This document shows, in pieces, positions 22,439 to 30,555 of a stretch of DNA of 30,555 bases. Source of the stretch: TH1177 sp042138015 (GTDB taxonomy: Archaea; Thermoproteota; Nitrososphaeria; Nitrososphaerales; Nitrososphaeraceae); contig JBHIVA010000026.1 of assembly GCA_042138015.1 (NCBI GenBank), positions 1-30,555 of the forward strand, written 5' to 3'. Under the pieces are notes generated by a model, which did no database searches, was not told the DNA's origin, and saw only the letters and a list, made by a program, of their open reading frames with translations. The translations under genes were made by a program, and so were the position numbers. How positions within the stretch are numbered: the first letter of the stretch is position 1; every line of letters begins with the position of its first letter.

Positions 22439-24796
22439 TTGTTACTTACATTGTCCAATTTTCATGATCGAGGATCGCGATCAGAACAATTTACATCAGA
22501 GCCTCATCTAATTCGTTCTCTAAGCCTTTTAGACGTTATTATGGTCGGTATAGCTGCCATGATAGGAGGATCTATTTTTGTTCTTACTGGACCTGCCATT
22601 GGATTAGCTGGGAGTGCGGTTATTATCGCATTCATTATTAATGCCATAATAACATTGTTCACAGCAATGGCATATGCAGAATTAGGATCAGCAATGCCTG
22701 AGGCTGGTGGAGGGTATCTTTGGGTCAGAGAAGGACTTCCTAGACCAAATGCATTTATCAGTGGTTGGATGGCTTGGTTTGCTCATATTGTTGCTGGAAG
22801 TCTATACGCAGTAAGCTTTGCTTCATTTGTTAATGGACTTTTAAAATCTCTAAATTATGATTTTTTCCAGTCCGTTGGATTTATTCCAATAGACAAACTA
22901 ATAGCTGTACTGTCTATTATTGGTTTTACCTATCTAAATATTAAGGGAACCTCAGAAACAGGTAAAGCGGGTGCAATAGTAACAATTGTTCAACTCGGTT
23001 TAATCTTTGCGTTTATAGGAATAGGTATATGGATTATGTATTCTAATCCAGAATGGACAATTAATTTTACTGATTTCATTCCATTAGGCATAGCAGGTAT
23101 AATTGCTGCTATGGGATTAACGTTTATTGCATTTGAAGGATATGAAGTGATTGTTCAAACTGGAGAAGAAATAAAAAATCCAAAGAAAAATATTCCGAGG
23201 GCTATCTTCATTTCTTTAACTGCTGTAGTTGTTTTATACTGCCTTATTGCTTTTGTATCAATAGGAGCTATATTTCCAACAGATATTTCCTCCTGGGAAT
23301 TCATAGGTAGCTATGGTGAATTAGGAATAATGAAAGCTGCAGAACTGATAATGCCTTATGGTGCATTTATTATTCTCATAGGTGGAATGATATCTACATT
23401 GGCGGCTCTAAATGCCACAACTTTTTCTTCTGCAAGAGTAGCATTTGCAATGGGACGTCATTATAATTTACCACATAAATTTAGTTCTATCCATAAAAAA
23501 AATAAGACTCCCTATATTGCAATTTTGCTTTCTGGTATTATAATGGCTTTTATGGCATATGTTTTTCCACTTGATCAAATTGCAATTGCAGCTGGTGTAA
23601 TTTTTCTATTATTATTTGTCCAAGTTAATTTAGCTGTTATTAATATACGTCGAATTTATGGTGATAAATTAAATTACGGTTTTAAAATGCCCTTTTTTCC
23701 AATTTTCCCAATTATTGGGATAATCCTTAAGATTAGTTTAGCAATTTATTTATTGATTACAGCTCCTGTCAGTTGGGTAATAACATTAATTTGGGTAGCG
23801 ATAGGATTTGCCATATATCGTCTATATACATTTAGAAAGGAAATAGACCATTATGCTCCAATAATAACTAGTGAGGGAGATCTGACTAGAGCAGAATTTA
23901 GAATTCTTATACCATATACTCCAGAAAATCCGGATAGATTAATACGTTATGCTATGAATATCGCAAAAACTAAGAATGGAGAAATAAATGTTTTAAGAAC
24001 AATAACAGTCCCGCATCAAACACCACTTTCTGCTGGAATAGCTTTCTCAGAAAGAGCAAGGAAATCTTTTACCCAGCTAGAGAAAATCCTTGATGAAGAA
24101 AATATCATGAATCATTATCTAGTTCGAATTTCACACGATACAAATGAATCTGTCCTAGCTACAATAGAAGAGCAAAAAATTGATCTTATGATAACAGATT
24201 TTGAAACTTTAAGAAATAGTAAAAAACTTCAAGCTCTGGTAACCTGTGATATATTGGCTATAAGGACATCAGGAGAAGATAATTTATTGTTTGAACAAAT
24301 TAATAATAAAGTAAATTCAAACCACATTCAAAAAAAATATAATCTTGTAGTTATTAACGATCATAGACATGATTCAGAAGTTATTTCGCATGTGATCGAA
24401 TGGTTAGAAATTTCTAAATCTTTCAATATTAATATCTTATCATTAAAAAATAAAAAAAATGGCTCTGATATTGATGAAGATATATACATGAAGTCTAAAA
24501 AACTTGAATATTTAAATGAAATTACATTTGAATCAAATGATATTTATTTATCCGAAGAAGTTGAAAATAATGCAGAACAATTATCTGATCTAATTTTATC
24601 TGCAATTAATGCTACTCAACCTGATCTAGTTATAACAAGTTCGGCTATAGGAAAATTCAGTTTCTTTAATAGCTCTCCACTTCTAGTTTTAATTGATCAA
24701 TTAAATTGTCCAGTTATAGTCACTAAAGATTTTAATATACCTGTAGTACATAGCGCAAAATTCTGGTTATCAAAAATGCTTCATTTTAATCAATAA
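22439..24796 (+). CDS. APC-superfamily transporter fused to two Usp-like domains
   Basis: This 785-residue protein starts at TTG 22439 (other TTGs follow closely). Residues 25-465 are a 12-helix amino acid-polyamine-organocation transporter: LDVIMVGIAAMIGGSIFVLT carries the substrate-binding GxG segment of helix 1, and AYAELGSAMPEAGGGYLWV and FIAFEGYEVIVQTGEEIKNPKKNIPRA are APC hallmarks. Residues about 485-610 (FRILIPYTPENPDRLIRYAM) and 633-770 (KYNLVVINDHRHDSEVISHV, then DLVITSSAIGKFSFFNSSP) resemble two universal-stress-protein domains in the cytoplasm, the usual layout of this transporter type. They may sense nucleotides and gate transport. The substrate is probably an amino acid or other amine. 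Confidence 0.9.
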   Translation: MLLTLSNFHDRGSRSEQFTSEPHLIRSLSLLDVIMVGIAAMIGGSIFVLTGPAIGLAGSAVIIAFIINAIITLFTAMAYAELGSAMPEAGGGYLWVREGLPRPNAFISGWMAWFAHIVAGSLYAVSFASFVNGLLKSLNYDFFQSVGFIPIDKLIAVLSIIGFTYLNIKGTSETGKAGAIVTIVQLGLIFAFIGIGIWIMYSNPEWTINFTDFIPLGIAGIIAAMGLTFIAFEGYEVIVQTGEEIKNPKKNIPRAIFISLTAVVVLYCLIAFVSIGAIFPTDISSWEFIGSYGELGIMKAAELIMPYGAFIILIGGMISTLAALNATTFSSARVAFAMGRHYNLPHKFSSIHKKNKTPYIAILLSGIIMAFMAYVFPLDQIAIAAGVIFLLLFVQVNLAVINIRRIYGDKLNYGFKMPFFPIFPIIGIILKISLAIYLLITAPVSWVITLIWVAIGFAIYRLYTFRKEIDHYAPIITSEGDLTRAEFRILIPYTPENPDRLIRYAMNIAKTKNGEINVLRTITVPHQTPLSAGIAFSERARKSFTQLEKILDEENIMNHYLVRISHDTNESVLATIEEQKIDLMITDFETLRNSKKLQALVTCDILAIRTSGEDNLLFEQINNKVNSNHIQKKYNLVVINDHRHDSEVISHVIEWLEISKSFNINILSLKNKKNGSDIDEDIYMKSKKLEYLNEITFESNDIYLSEEVENNAEQLSDLILSAINATQPDLVITSSAIGKFSFFNSSPLLVLIDQLNCPVIVTKDFNIPVVHSAKFWLSKMLHFNQ

Positions 24797-25061
24797 ATTC
24801 AAAGATTTCCCTAATCTATTAATATTTCTATAAACTTCAAAATAATTATTTTCAATATTTCCACTATCTTAAATAATATTAGAAGGCATAAATAAAATAA
24901 CATGTGTGAAACCAAATAGAGAAATTCATCACTGAAGATGCTTACTAACAACTTGTAAACTTAGTTTTATTATAATCATATCTTAAATCTTTGAATTAAT
25001 CTTTTTTATAATAGAATTCGAAACAACTTATATTTTTGTATAATTAAACTGTACGGTAGTC

Positions 25062-26057
25062 TTGGGAATGCGTATGAGCACACATAATTCACATGAATCA
25101 CACGATAACCAATTGGATTCTATTTTGAACGACGGTTTGATGTGGGTAGATGTAAGAAATCCAACAAGGGAAAAGATGAGTAATCTAGGTAAACGATACT
25201 CATTCCATGAATTGAATATTGAAGATTGCCTTTCCAAAATTCAGATACCAAAAATTGACAAATATGATGATCATGTCTTTGTTATTCTGCATTTTCCGAC
25301 TGGAAGTAATGATAGTAGCATTCCTAGAATAAGCCAATTATCAATTTTTATTGGATTAGATTATTTGATAACCGTTCATCAAGGAGAGCTTAAGCCGTTG
25401 GTTGAAATGTTTGACATATGTAGAGATGAACAAAATAAAGAATATCGACAGATAATGATGGGAAGATCATCTGGTTATTTGTTACATACTATAATTGATG
25501 CATTGGTGGATGATCTTTTTCATATTTTAATGAAGGTTATAGGAAATCTTGATGATATAGAAGACGCTGTCTATGATGAAAAAACTGCTATTGCAAAAGA
25601 AATTTCCATGTTTAGGAGAGAAATTACAACAATGCGAAGAGTTCTGATACCATTGAAGAGAATTATTATAAGTTTGACAAGAGATATTCAAAAATTTGCT
25701 GAAGAAGATCTTGCCCCGTACTTCGATGACATAAAGGATCATATAGACAAAGTCCTTGATACATTAGAAGAATCAAAAGAAACTATAGAAATTTATAAAG
25801 ATACAGATTTCATGTTAAGTACCGAAAAAACTAATAAGATTATTGCAATTCTTACAGTTGTATTCACTCTTTCCATTCCGATTACAATAGTGAGTACTAT
25901 ATATGGAATGAATATTTCTCTTCCAGGTTCAGATGTAAGTTATTTCGGGGCCTACACCATGCTAATCATTTTATTGGCAATATCTGTTGGTCTAACTGCT
26001 ACTATGTTCTTATATTTTAGAAGACTAGGATGGATTGGTAGATTTAGCCGTCTATAA
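25062..26057 (+). CDS. corA: CorA-family magnesium/divalent cation channel
   Basis: This 331-residue protein (TTG 25062; ATG 25068 gives MRMSTHN) has a cytoplasmic alpha/beta domain with LNIEDCLSKIQIPKIDKYDDHVFVILHFP, a long helix with REITTMRRVLIPLKR, and two C-terminal membrane helices. The selectivity signature YGMN is at 281-284 (YGMNISLPG), followed by the second helix and a basic end (RRLGWIGRFSRL). It forms a pentamer in the membrane and admits Mg2+, sometimes Co2+ or Ni2+. The acidic loop after GMN is short. The DUF790 gene begins 17 bases after the stop, so the two may be one operon. Confidence 0.93.
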   Translation: MGMRMSTHNSHESHDNQLDSILNDGLMWVDVRNPTREKMSNLGKRYSFHELNIEDCLSKIQIPKIDKYDDHVFVILHFPTGSNDSSIPRISQLSIFIGLDYLITVHQGELKPLVEMFDICRDEQNKEYRQIMMGRSSGYLLHTIIDALVDDLFHILMKVIGNLDDIEDAVYDEKTAIAKEISMFRREITTMRRVLIPLKRIIISLTRDIQKFAEEDLAPYFDDIKDHIDKVLDTLEESKETIEIYKDTDFMLSTEKTNKIIAILTVVFTLSIPITIVSTIYGMNISLPGSDVSYFGAYTMLIILLAISVGLTATMFLYFRRLGWIGRFSRL

Positions 26058-26074
26058 ATTTTTATGCTTATTTA

Positions 26075-27859
26075 ATGCTTCCATCAGAATTATTAAGGAC
26101 AAAAGTCATCAATAAGGGTAGGAATATAATTCCTCTCTTTTGTTCATCAGATAACATCGAGATTGCTAAAAGATTAATACAACAATTTCAAATATCCCAC
26201 AAAAAAAAAGAAACAAAAGCCATTCTAGAAAGAAACCTGTCATTAATTGAATGCGAATATAAGGATTTTAAATTGGTTCGAGGACTGGTTATGCTTTTGG
26301 AAAGAAGATGTATTTTTGCTTTAGATAAAAATTTACAAACTATTACTCAAAATCAAGAAATTTTTCCGCTTAATTTAGAAAGTTCTTTTAGTGTACGAAA
26401 AATGTTATTTGAAGAATCTGCTAGAGTAGGATTAGCTCTAGATGATAAACAAAGATACAAAATATTAGAAAAGGTTTCTTCTCAATTGAATATTACTCCT
26501 GCTCATCTTGAGAAAATCATGTGGTTAGACATGGATGATAATCTTATCTTAGATTTTTTTAATACATTAACTCCAGAGCAATTATTGGAGTCGTATAATC
26601 TTTCCCTTTTACAAACGATGTTTTTTAACTGTGTAAATTTTGAATTTAGCGTTCAAGGTGGCACAGAATGGAAAAGAATATTGAGAAAAATTAAAAGATA
26701 TGGACTAATATATGATTTAAAATACGATTCTAATAAAAATTCATCATCAGATTCTGATAAAAATATCAATTATAAAAATACATTAGAACAAAATATCAAG
26801 TTGAATTACATAATATGTTCCATAGACGGTCCATTGAGTATTTTTAGGTTGACTAATAAGTATGGTACAGTTATGGCAAAATTAATACCAGAAATAATTT
26901 ATTCAAATAAATGGATTATTAAAGCATGGATTTTAAAAAATAATTCTGTCCAGCGTAAATTATATAAATTTGAACTTTCTTTTAACGATAAACCGTTTAA
27001 CAGTGATGTAATAGATAAAAATATTTTTATCTCCTTTAACTCTAATCTATTTTATAATTTCGATAGTAGTGTGGAGGAAAAATTCTCAGCAAAGTTTAAT
27101 CAATTGAGAACAGGCTGGAAATTAATTAGAGAACCTGAACCACTAATTTTACCTAGAGGTACTGCCTTTATAGTAGATTTCGTGTTTAAAAAATATGGGA
27201 TGCAAATTTATTTCGAGATTATAGGATACTGGACTTTAGATTATCTTAAAAACAAATTTGAAAAATTTAATGAATTGTTAATTCCAGAAAGAAAATATGA
27301 TTTTTTGGTAGCAATAAATGAAGATAATGTGGTTACAAGTGATATGAATTTAAAAAATCTTTTTTCAAATTTCGTAAATGTAATAGGTAAAGAAAAAATA
27401 ATTATTTATAATAAAAATTCTATACCTCTAAAACCAATTATACAATATTTGAAAATAATAGATCAAAAAGTGACAATCCAAGCATCAGAAATATATCATT
27501 ATCGAATTAGTAATTTCATAAAAAATTTAGCAGAACAGAATATCGAAATGATAGATCTCGAAGAAATTTCGAACAAATTTTCTATTCCAATTGATTCAGT
27601 TTCTACTATATTTTTGAATAAATCAAATAAATTATTGAGAGATAAATACACTTTGTTAGGTAATTTATTAATATCAAATAATAAAATATTTACTATAAAA
27701 CAACAAATAGATGAAAATACTAATTTTAATAAGATACAACAAATATTTCGAAGTAATAAAATTCCTGATTTTTGTCACTTTGAGCTTATTCAGTTTTATG
27801 GATTTGAAATTATTTGGAAAGGTCTGAATTCATCTGATATTTTATTACGAAAGAAGTAA
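26075..27859 (+). CDS. DUF790 nuclease (Bax1-like)
   Basis: This 594-residue protein begins MLPSELLRTKVINKGRNIIP, the usual DUF790 N-terminus. It has a helical middle and a C-terminal PD-(D/E)xK nuclease centre: RGTAFIVDFVFKKYG (D368), IYFEIIGYW (E381) and the basic run YLKNK. The family includes Bax1, which works with the helicase XPB in archaeal nucleotide-excision repair and is usually encoded beside it. Here the upstream gene is corA and the next 700 bases hold no helicase, so XPB is elsewhere or missing. A short low-complexity insert (about residues 215-240, SDSDKN) lies before the C-terminal half. Confidence 0.85.
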   Translation: MLPSELLRTKVINKGRNIIPLFCSSDNIEIAKRLIQQFQISHKKKETKAILERNLSLIECEYKDFKLVRGLVMLLERRCIFALDKNLQTITQNQEIFPLNLESSFSVRKMLFEESARVGLALDDKQRYKILEKVSSQLNITPAHLEKIMWLDMDDNLILDFFNTLTPEQLLESYNLSLLQTMFFNCVNFEFSVQGGTEWKRILRKIKRYGLIYDLKYDSNKNSSSDSDKNINYKNTLEQNIKLNYIICSIDGPLSIFRLTNKYGTVMAKLIPEIIYSNKWIIKAWILKNNSVQRKLYKFELSFNDKPFNSDVIDKNIFISFNSNLFYNFDSSVEEKFSAKFNQLRTGWKLIREPEPLILPRGTAFIVDFVFKKYGMQIYFEIIGYWTLDYLKNKFEKFNELLIPERKYDFLVAINEDNVVTSDMNLKNLFSNFVNVIGKEKIIIYNKNSIPLKPIIQYLKIIDQKVTIQASEIYHYRISNFIKNLAEQNIEMIDLEEISNKFSIPIDSVSTIFLNKSNKLLRDKYTLLGNLLISNNKIFTIKQQIDENTNFNKIQQIFRSNKIPDFCHFELIQFYGFEIIWKGLNSSDILLRKK

Positions 27860-28611
27860 ATTTTGTTTTTATAGTGGTTGTACTTAAGCATTAATTAACT
27901 CCGTAAATTTAATTTCAATTTATTTTTTTATTAATGTAGTATAATTGCTCATATGAAAAGAATTGTATCTAATTAAATCTGTGAAATAAAAAGTATTGAT
28001 TTCTCCCTTTTGAAGATGATAATAGTATTCAATTACACTATTCTATAATTAATATACTGCTTGAGTTGTCACAGTAAGTGGATCAAATGAAATATGCATA
28101 TAATATTATCATCATCCCAAGGGTTTTTGATTTCATTATTTACTATTAGTTTATACAACATAAATAATATTATTCAATCAGATGTCTATGGAGATACTGA
28201 ACAACAAGAATATTTTCTAAATAATCATTGATTCATAAATTATAAGTCCTTCATTATAGACGTTGACACAAGATGTTGATTACTAATATGAATAGTATTT
28301 GTATCTAGTATAAATACTGTAATTCTCTTTGTAGATGTGTCTATATGTGAGTTAAGGATACAAGTCTAAAAATGCACGTTACTCTCATCAAGAGATAACA
28401 CTAATACATTAGTATTTTGAGATCGCCTAAGAAAATATAAATAAAATCAATACATGACCATGATTGAGGTAATTCATGTTCCTTTAAACCTAGTCATTGA
28501 AATGTAGTCAAAATAAACTAATAAAAATAAAAGTTAACTTTGAGATATACTTAGTTACATTTTTTACTGAAATGTTTAAATTAACGTTTCAAACAATTAA
28601 AATTATATTAT
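27860..28611. other. gene-poor stretch
   Basis: About 750 AT-rich bases. The best open frame is 45 codons at 28094-28231 (plus strand): MHIILSSSQGFLISLFTISL followed by a polar acidic tail. It looks like a signal sequence with almost no mature protein. A TATA-containing inverted repeat AGTATTT/AAATACT lies at 28294-28318. No other feature found. Confidence 0.4.
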
Positions 28612-28938
28612 ATGAGAAGCAACCGAAAACGCAATTCTAATAACATTTGGTTACAAAATCTTTCAGGAAACTGGAGAGATATGCAATGCCCTTGCGGTAA
28701 TACCTTTCATTTTGATGATCGTATTGAAAAATTATTTGAGTGGGAAAAAATACACTTAAGACATATGGCTTCAGACTATGATAATCATTCAATGATTTCT
28801 TTTTATCCAGAAGATATGGTTATTTTCTATCATTCAAAAACTGGCTATGTAGTAGAGAGAAGGAAACATAAATCATATGAGATAGATGAAATAAAGAATA
28901 CATGGATTCATGGGAAAATAACGATGACGGGCACATAA
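28612..28938 (+). CDS. small CPCG-containing hypothetical protein
   Basis: This 108-residue protein starts with ATG and a basic N-terminus (RSNRKRNSNN). One CPCG motif (residues 26-29) is followed by NTFHFDDRIEKLF and a histidine-rich part (IHLRHMASDYDNHSM). The paired cysteines and nearby histidines could hold a metal, but only two cysteines are present, so a full zinc finger is not evident. The end is strand-rich (MVIFYHSKTGYVVERRKHKS). I do not recognise the family. It is isolated, with gene-poor DNA on both sides. Confidence 0.6.
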   Translation: MRSNRKRNSNNIWLQNLSGNWRDMQCPCGNTFHFDDRIEKLFEWEKIHLRHMASDYDNHSMISFYPEDMVIFYHSKTGYVVERRKHKSYEIDEIKNTWIHGKITMTGT

Positions 28939-29863
28939 ATTTTAAAATTTATTTAACTGATTTAATTTTGTAATTTTATGACGATTAATCTAGTAAAAAA
29001 ATACGCATCTTTTATAAACAATATATTATCATTATACAATAATTTTGTGAATGGTAATACATAGTTATATTATTATTTAAAAATTTCAATAATTAATTTA
29101 ATATAATAATTAAATCACTAAATATATCTAATAGCCACATTTGAACTGGTAAATATAAGATTAAGTCATAAAAAATTTTTATTAATTTGATAATCTCGCC
29201 TATTTTTTATTCAGGTTTTATTATCTCCCTTACAACTTAATATTTACGTCTTTAATAATTTCCAATAGATGAAATTACTATTAGTACAAAAAGATCAACT
29301 GAAATTATATTCTAATGAAATAAATTAAAAAAATATAACTTATTGTTTTTAGTCAAAATATAACTCATTGGATATTTTAGATGATTCTGCACCTGTTTGA
29401 TAAAATACCATATATACAACATAATTAAGTGTATAATAATATATAGTAAACGATATTACACAAAATATTTAATGCATTCAATAAAGTGTCATTGCATTCT
29501 GAAGATTTCAATGTATTAGATTAAACTAATTATTTATTTTTCCCCTTTAATACTAGAGGATATCAATAAATTTGACCTAAATATGAGCTGGATTAAGAAT
29601 TTAGTTAAATCACAAATTTAGCTAAAATTCGGCAATAATCGAATATATATTCAAATTATAATAGAGGAATGTTTTGATAATATCAAAATGTTTAGGAAAA
29701 TAATTAAAAATAATAAAAAAAATCGATAAGAAGTTATAAGATGTAATTTGTTTAGTTTTATACTTTAATTACGAGACGGATTTCATCTTTTTTAGGCTTA
29801 TAAATAAAATAAAGTTTTTTTATATGAGATAAATTAGTAAAATGTTAAATAATATAATAAACT
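28939..29863. other. 0.9-kb gene desert
   Basis: Very AT-rich, with stops in all frames; I found no gene, pseudogene or RNA. The last 70 bases carry the probable promoter of the secreted repeat protein. Confidence 0.45.
29798..29807 (+). promoter_or_regulatory. candidate TATA box for the secreted acidic protein
   Basis: CTTATAAATA, preceded by a purine-containing stretch (TTTAGG), lies 57 bases before the ATG. A start site about 27 bases on would leave a leader of about 30 bases. Confidence 0.4.
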
Positions 29864-30199
29864 ATGATGGTTATGGATTCAAAACTCCATTCTAAAATAA
29901 TCTCATCAATTCTTGCATTAGCTTTAGTTGCAGGAATTCCGGCCGTTCTGATTAATGTACAAGGGCAGGGCCTTGAAGAAGGTTCAACAGGTGACACTGG
30001 AATGCTTGAAGGAACAGCAAATACAACAGGTGACACTGGAATGCTTGAAGGAACAGCAAATACAACAGGATTAACTCAAGCAACTACAGGAGCTGAAAGC
30101 TCTGAAGATAAAGAAGACGATGAAGATAAAGAAGACGATGAAGATAAAGAAGACGATGAAGATAAAGAAGACGATGAAGATAAAGAAGACGATGAATAA
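29864..30199 (+). CDS. secreted acidic repeat protein
   Basis: This 111-residue protein has a clear signal peptide (HSKIISSILALALVAGIPAV, about 9-28, probable cleavage after the VQG region). The mature part is all repeats: two identical 13-residue units GDTGMLEGTANTT, a Thr/Ala linker (LTQATTGAESS), and five copies of EDKEDD closing with E. The last 31 residues have only Glu, Asp and Lys and strong net negative charge. This could bind divalent cations or act as a surface spacer, like the calcium-binding acidic tails of other exported proteins, but no enzyme or known fold is present. The base composition is richer in G/C than its flanks, partly because of the repeats. Confidence 0.8.
   Translation: MMVMDSKLHSKIISSILALALVAGIPAVLINVQGQGLEEGSTGDTGMLEGTANTTGDTGMLEGTANTTGLTQATTGAESSEDKEDDEDKEDDEDKEDDEDKEDDEDKEDDE
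29990..30067. repeat. 39-bp tandem repeat, two identical copies
   Basis: Units 29990-30028 and 30029-30067 both begin GGTGACACTGGAATGCTTGA and are identical base for base, encoding GDTGMLEGTANTT twice. Perfect identity points to recent or conversion-kept duplication. Confidence 0.85.
30104..30193. repeat. 18-bp tandem repeat, five identical copies
   Basis: GAAGATAAAGAAGACGAT occurs five times in a row without a change, encoding EDKEDD. Copy number is likely to vary by slippage in whole units, which keeps the frame. Confidence 0.9.
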
Positions 30200-30225
30200 A
30201 ATATAGAATTCATCAATTTTGATAT

Positions 30226-30250
30226 ACCTTTTTTTTATTTTTAATTATCT
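30226..30250 (+). terminator. poly-T terminator after the secreted acidic protein
   Basis: About 28 bases after the stop, the plus strand has T8 then A then T5 (CCTTTTTTTTATTTTTAATT), a standard archaeal intrinsic terminator. Confidence 0.55.
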
Positions 30251-30555
30251 AATAAAACTTATAAAATCTTTTAAAATAGAATGAATTTAAAAATGCCGTC
30301 ATTAACTATCTACTATTATAATGTATTATAATAAATCACAAGTAATCAAAATCAATGACAAGTCTAAAAATTTTTAAATCTTTATTTAATATTTTGAATA
30401 GATATTCTAGACGCCGGTGTTAACTTAACAAAAGAGCTTTAGCTGTGAATGTTCTATTCTAACAATATATTTTGTTGAAATTTGAAAGAAACAGAACATC
30501 CACTATTGTAGTAATGTATTCACTGTATTTGTATTTTCTTGGTTTGAGTTTAAGA
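30251..30555. other. gene-free end of the window
   Basis: About 300 AT-rich bases; no gene, RNA or repeat was supported. A gene could begin just past the edge. Confidence 0.35.

Noticed and set aside
30104..30193. CRISPR-like array, because of the regular short repeats
   Set aside because: The units are directly joined without spacers and stay in the reading frame; this is a coding tandem repeat.

Overview
The window looks like part of a very AT-rich, loosely packed archaeal chromosome. It most resembles Thaumarchaeota (Nitrososphaeria, perhaps a Nitrosocosmicus-like soil lineage). The grounds are a DUF790/Bax1-type nuclease, a UPF0248 (DUF504) protein, an archaeal-type MoaD ending in GG, a tRNA gene split by bulge-helix-bulge introns, poly-T terminators, several GTG/TTG starts, and small proteins of a kind I associate with ammonia-oxidising archaea. 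This placement is inference; no marker gene is present. Layout: bases 1-636 hold the end of a DDE transposase. A desert follows, then an msrB-msrA pair with overlapping ATGA (1705-2639), converging with a malic enzyme on the minus strand (2845-4035). Bases 4516-7021 hold a small winged-helix-like protein, a MoaD-type ubiquitin-fold protein with a possible moaE stub, and a MoeA-like molybdopterin molybdenumtransferase. A broken small heat-shock protein gene lies at 7324-7867. Next come a Rieske/iron-sulfur-flavoprotein fusion (8180-9295), a DUF5996-like protein, a 47-residue zinc-ribbon protein, a small unknown, and a large surface protein (11070-12629) whose signal peptide appears to lie upstream of the first ATG. 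After about 1.3 kb of gene-free DNA there is a phasin-like coiled-coil protein (14073-14648), a second pseudogene (15046-15405) and tRNA-Gly(UCC) with two introns (15771-15887). From 15958 to 22324 the genes are mostly on the minus strand: an anchored LEA/WHy-like protein, a UPF0248 protein, a mannose-6-phosphate-isomerase-type cupin, a secreted LamG-like protein, a UbiD-family decarboxylase overlapped by a small unknown gene, and a YqgF/RuvC-fold protein. From 22439 to 27859 the plus strand carries an APC transporter fused to two Usp-like domains, a CorA-type channel and the DUF790 nuclease. The last 2.7 kb is sparse, with one small CPCG protein and a secreted acidic repeat protein. How the genes fit together: oxidative-damage repair (MsrA/B), molybdenum cofactor assembly (MoaD, MoeA), redox proteins (Rieske/flavoprotein), central or isoprenoid metabolism (malic enzyme, UbiD), ion and amino-acid transport, and surface proteins. 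I see no defence island, CRISPR array or prophage. The strongest unusual signal is the doubly interrupted tRNA-Gly, in which both introns (anticodon loop 37/38 and T arm 53/54) fit bulge-helix-bulge splicing. Next are two multiply broken genes and the surface protein without a standard start codon ahead of its signal sequence.
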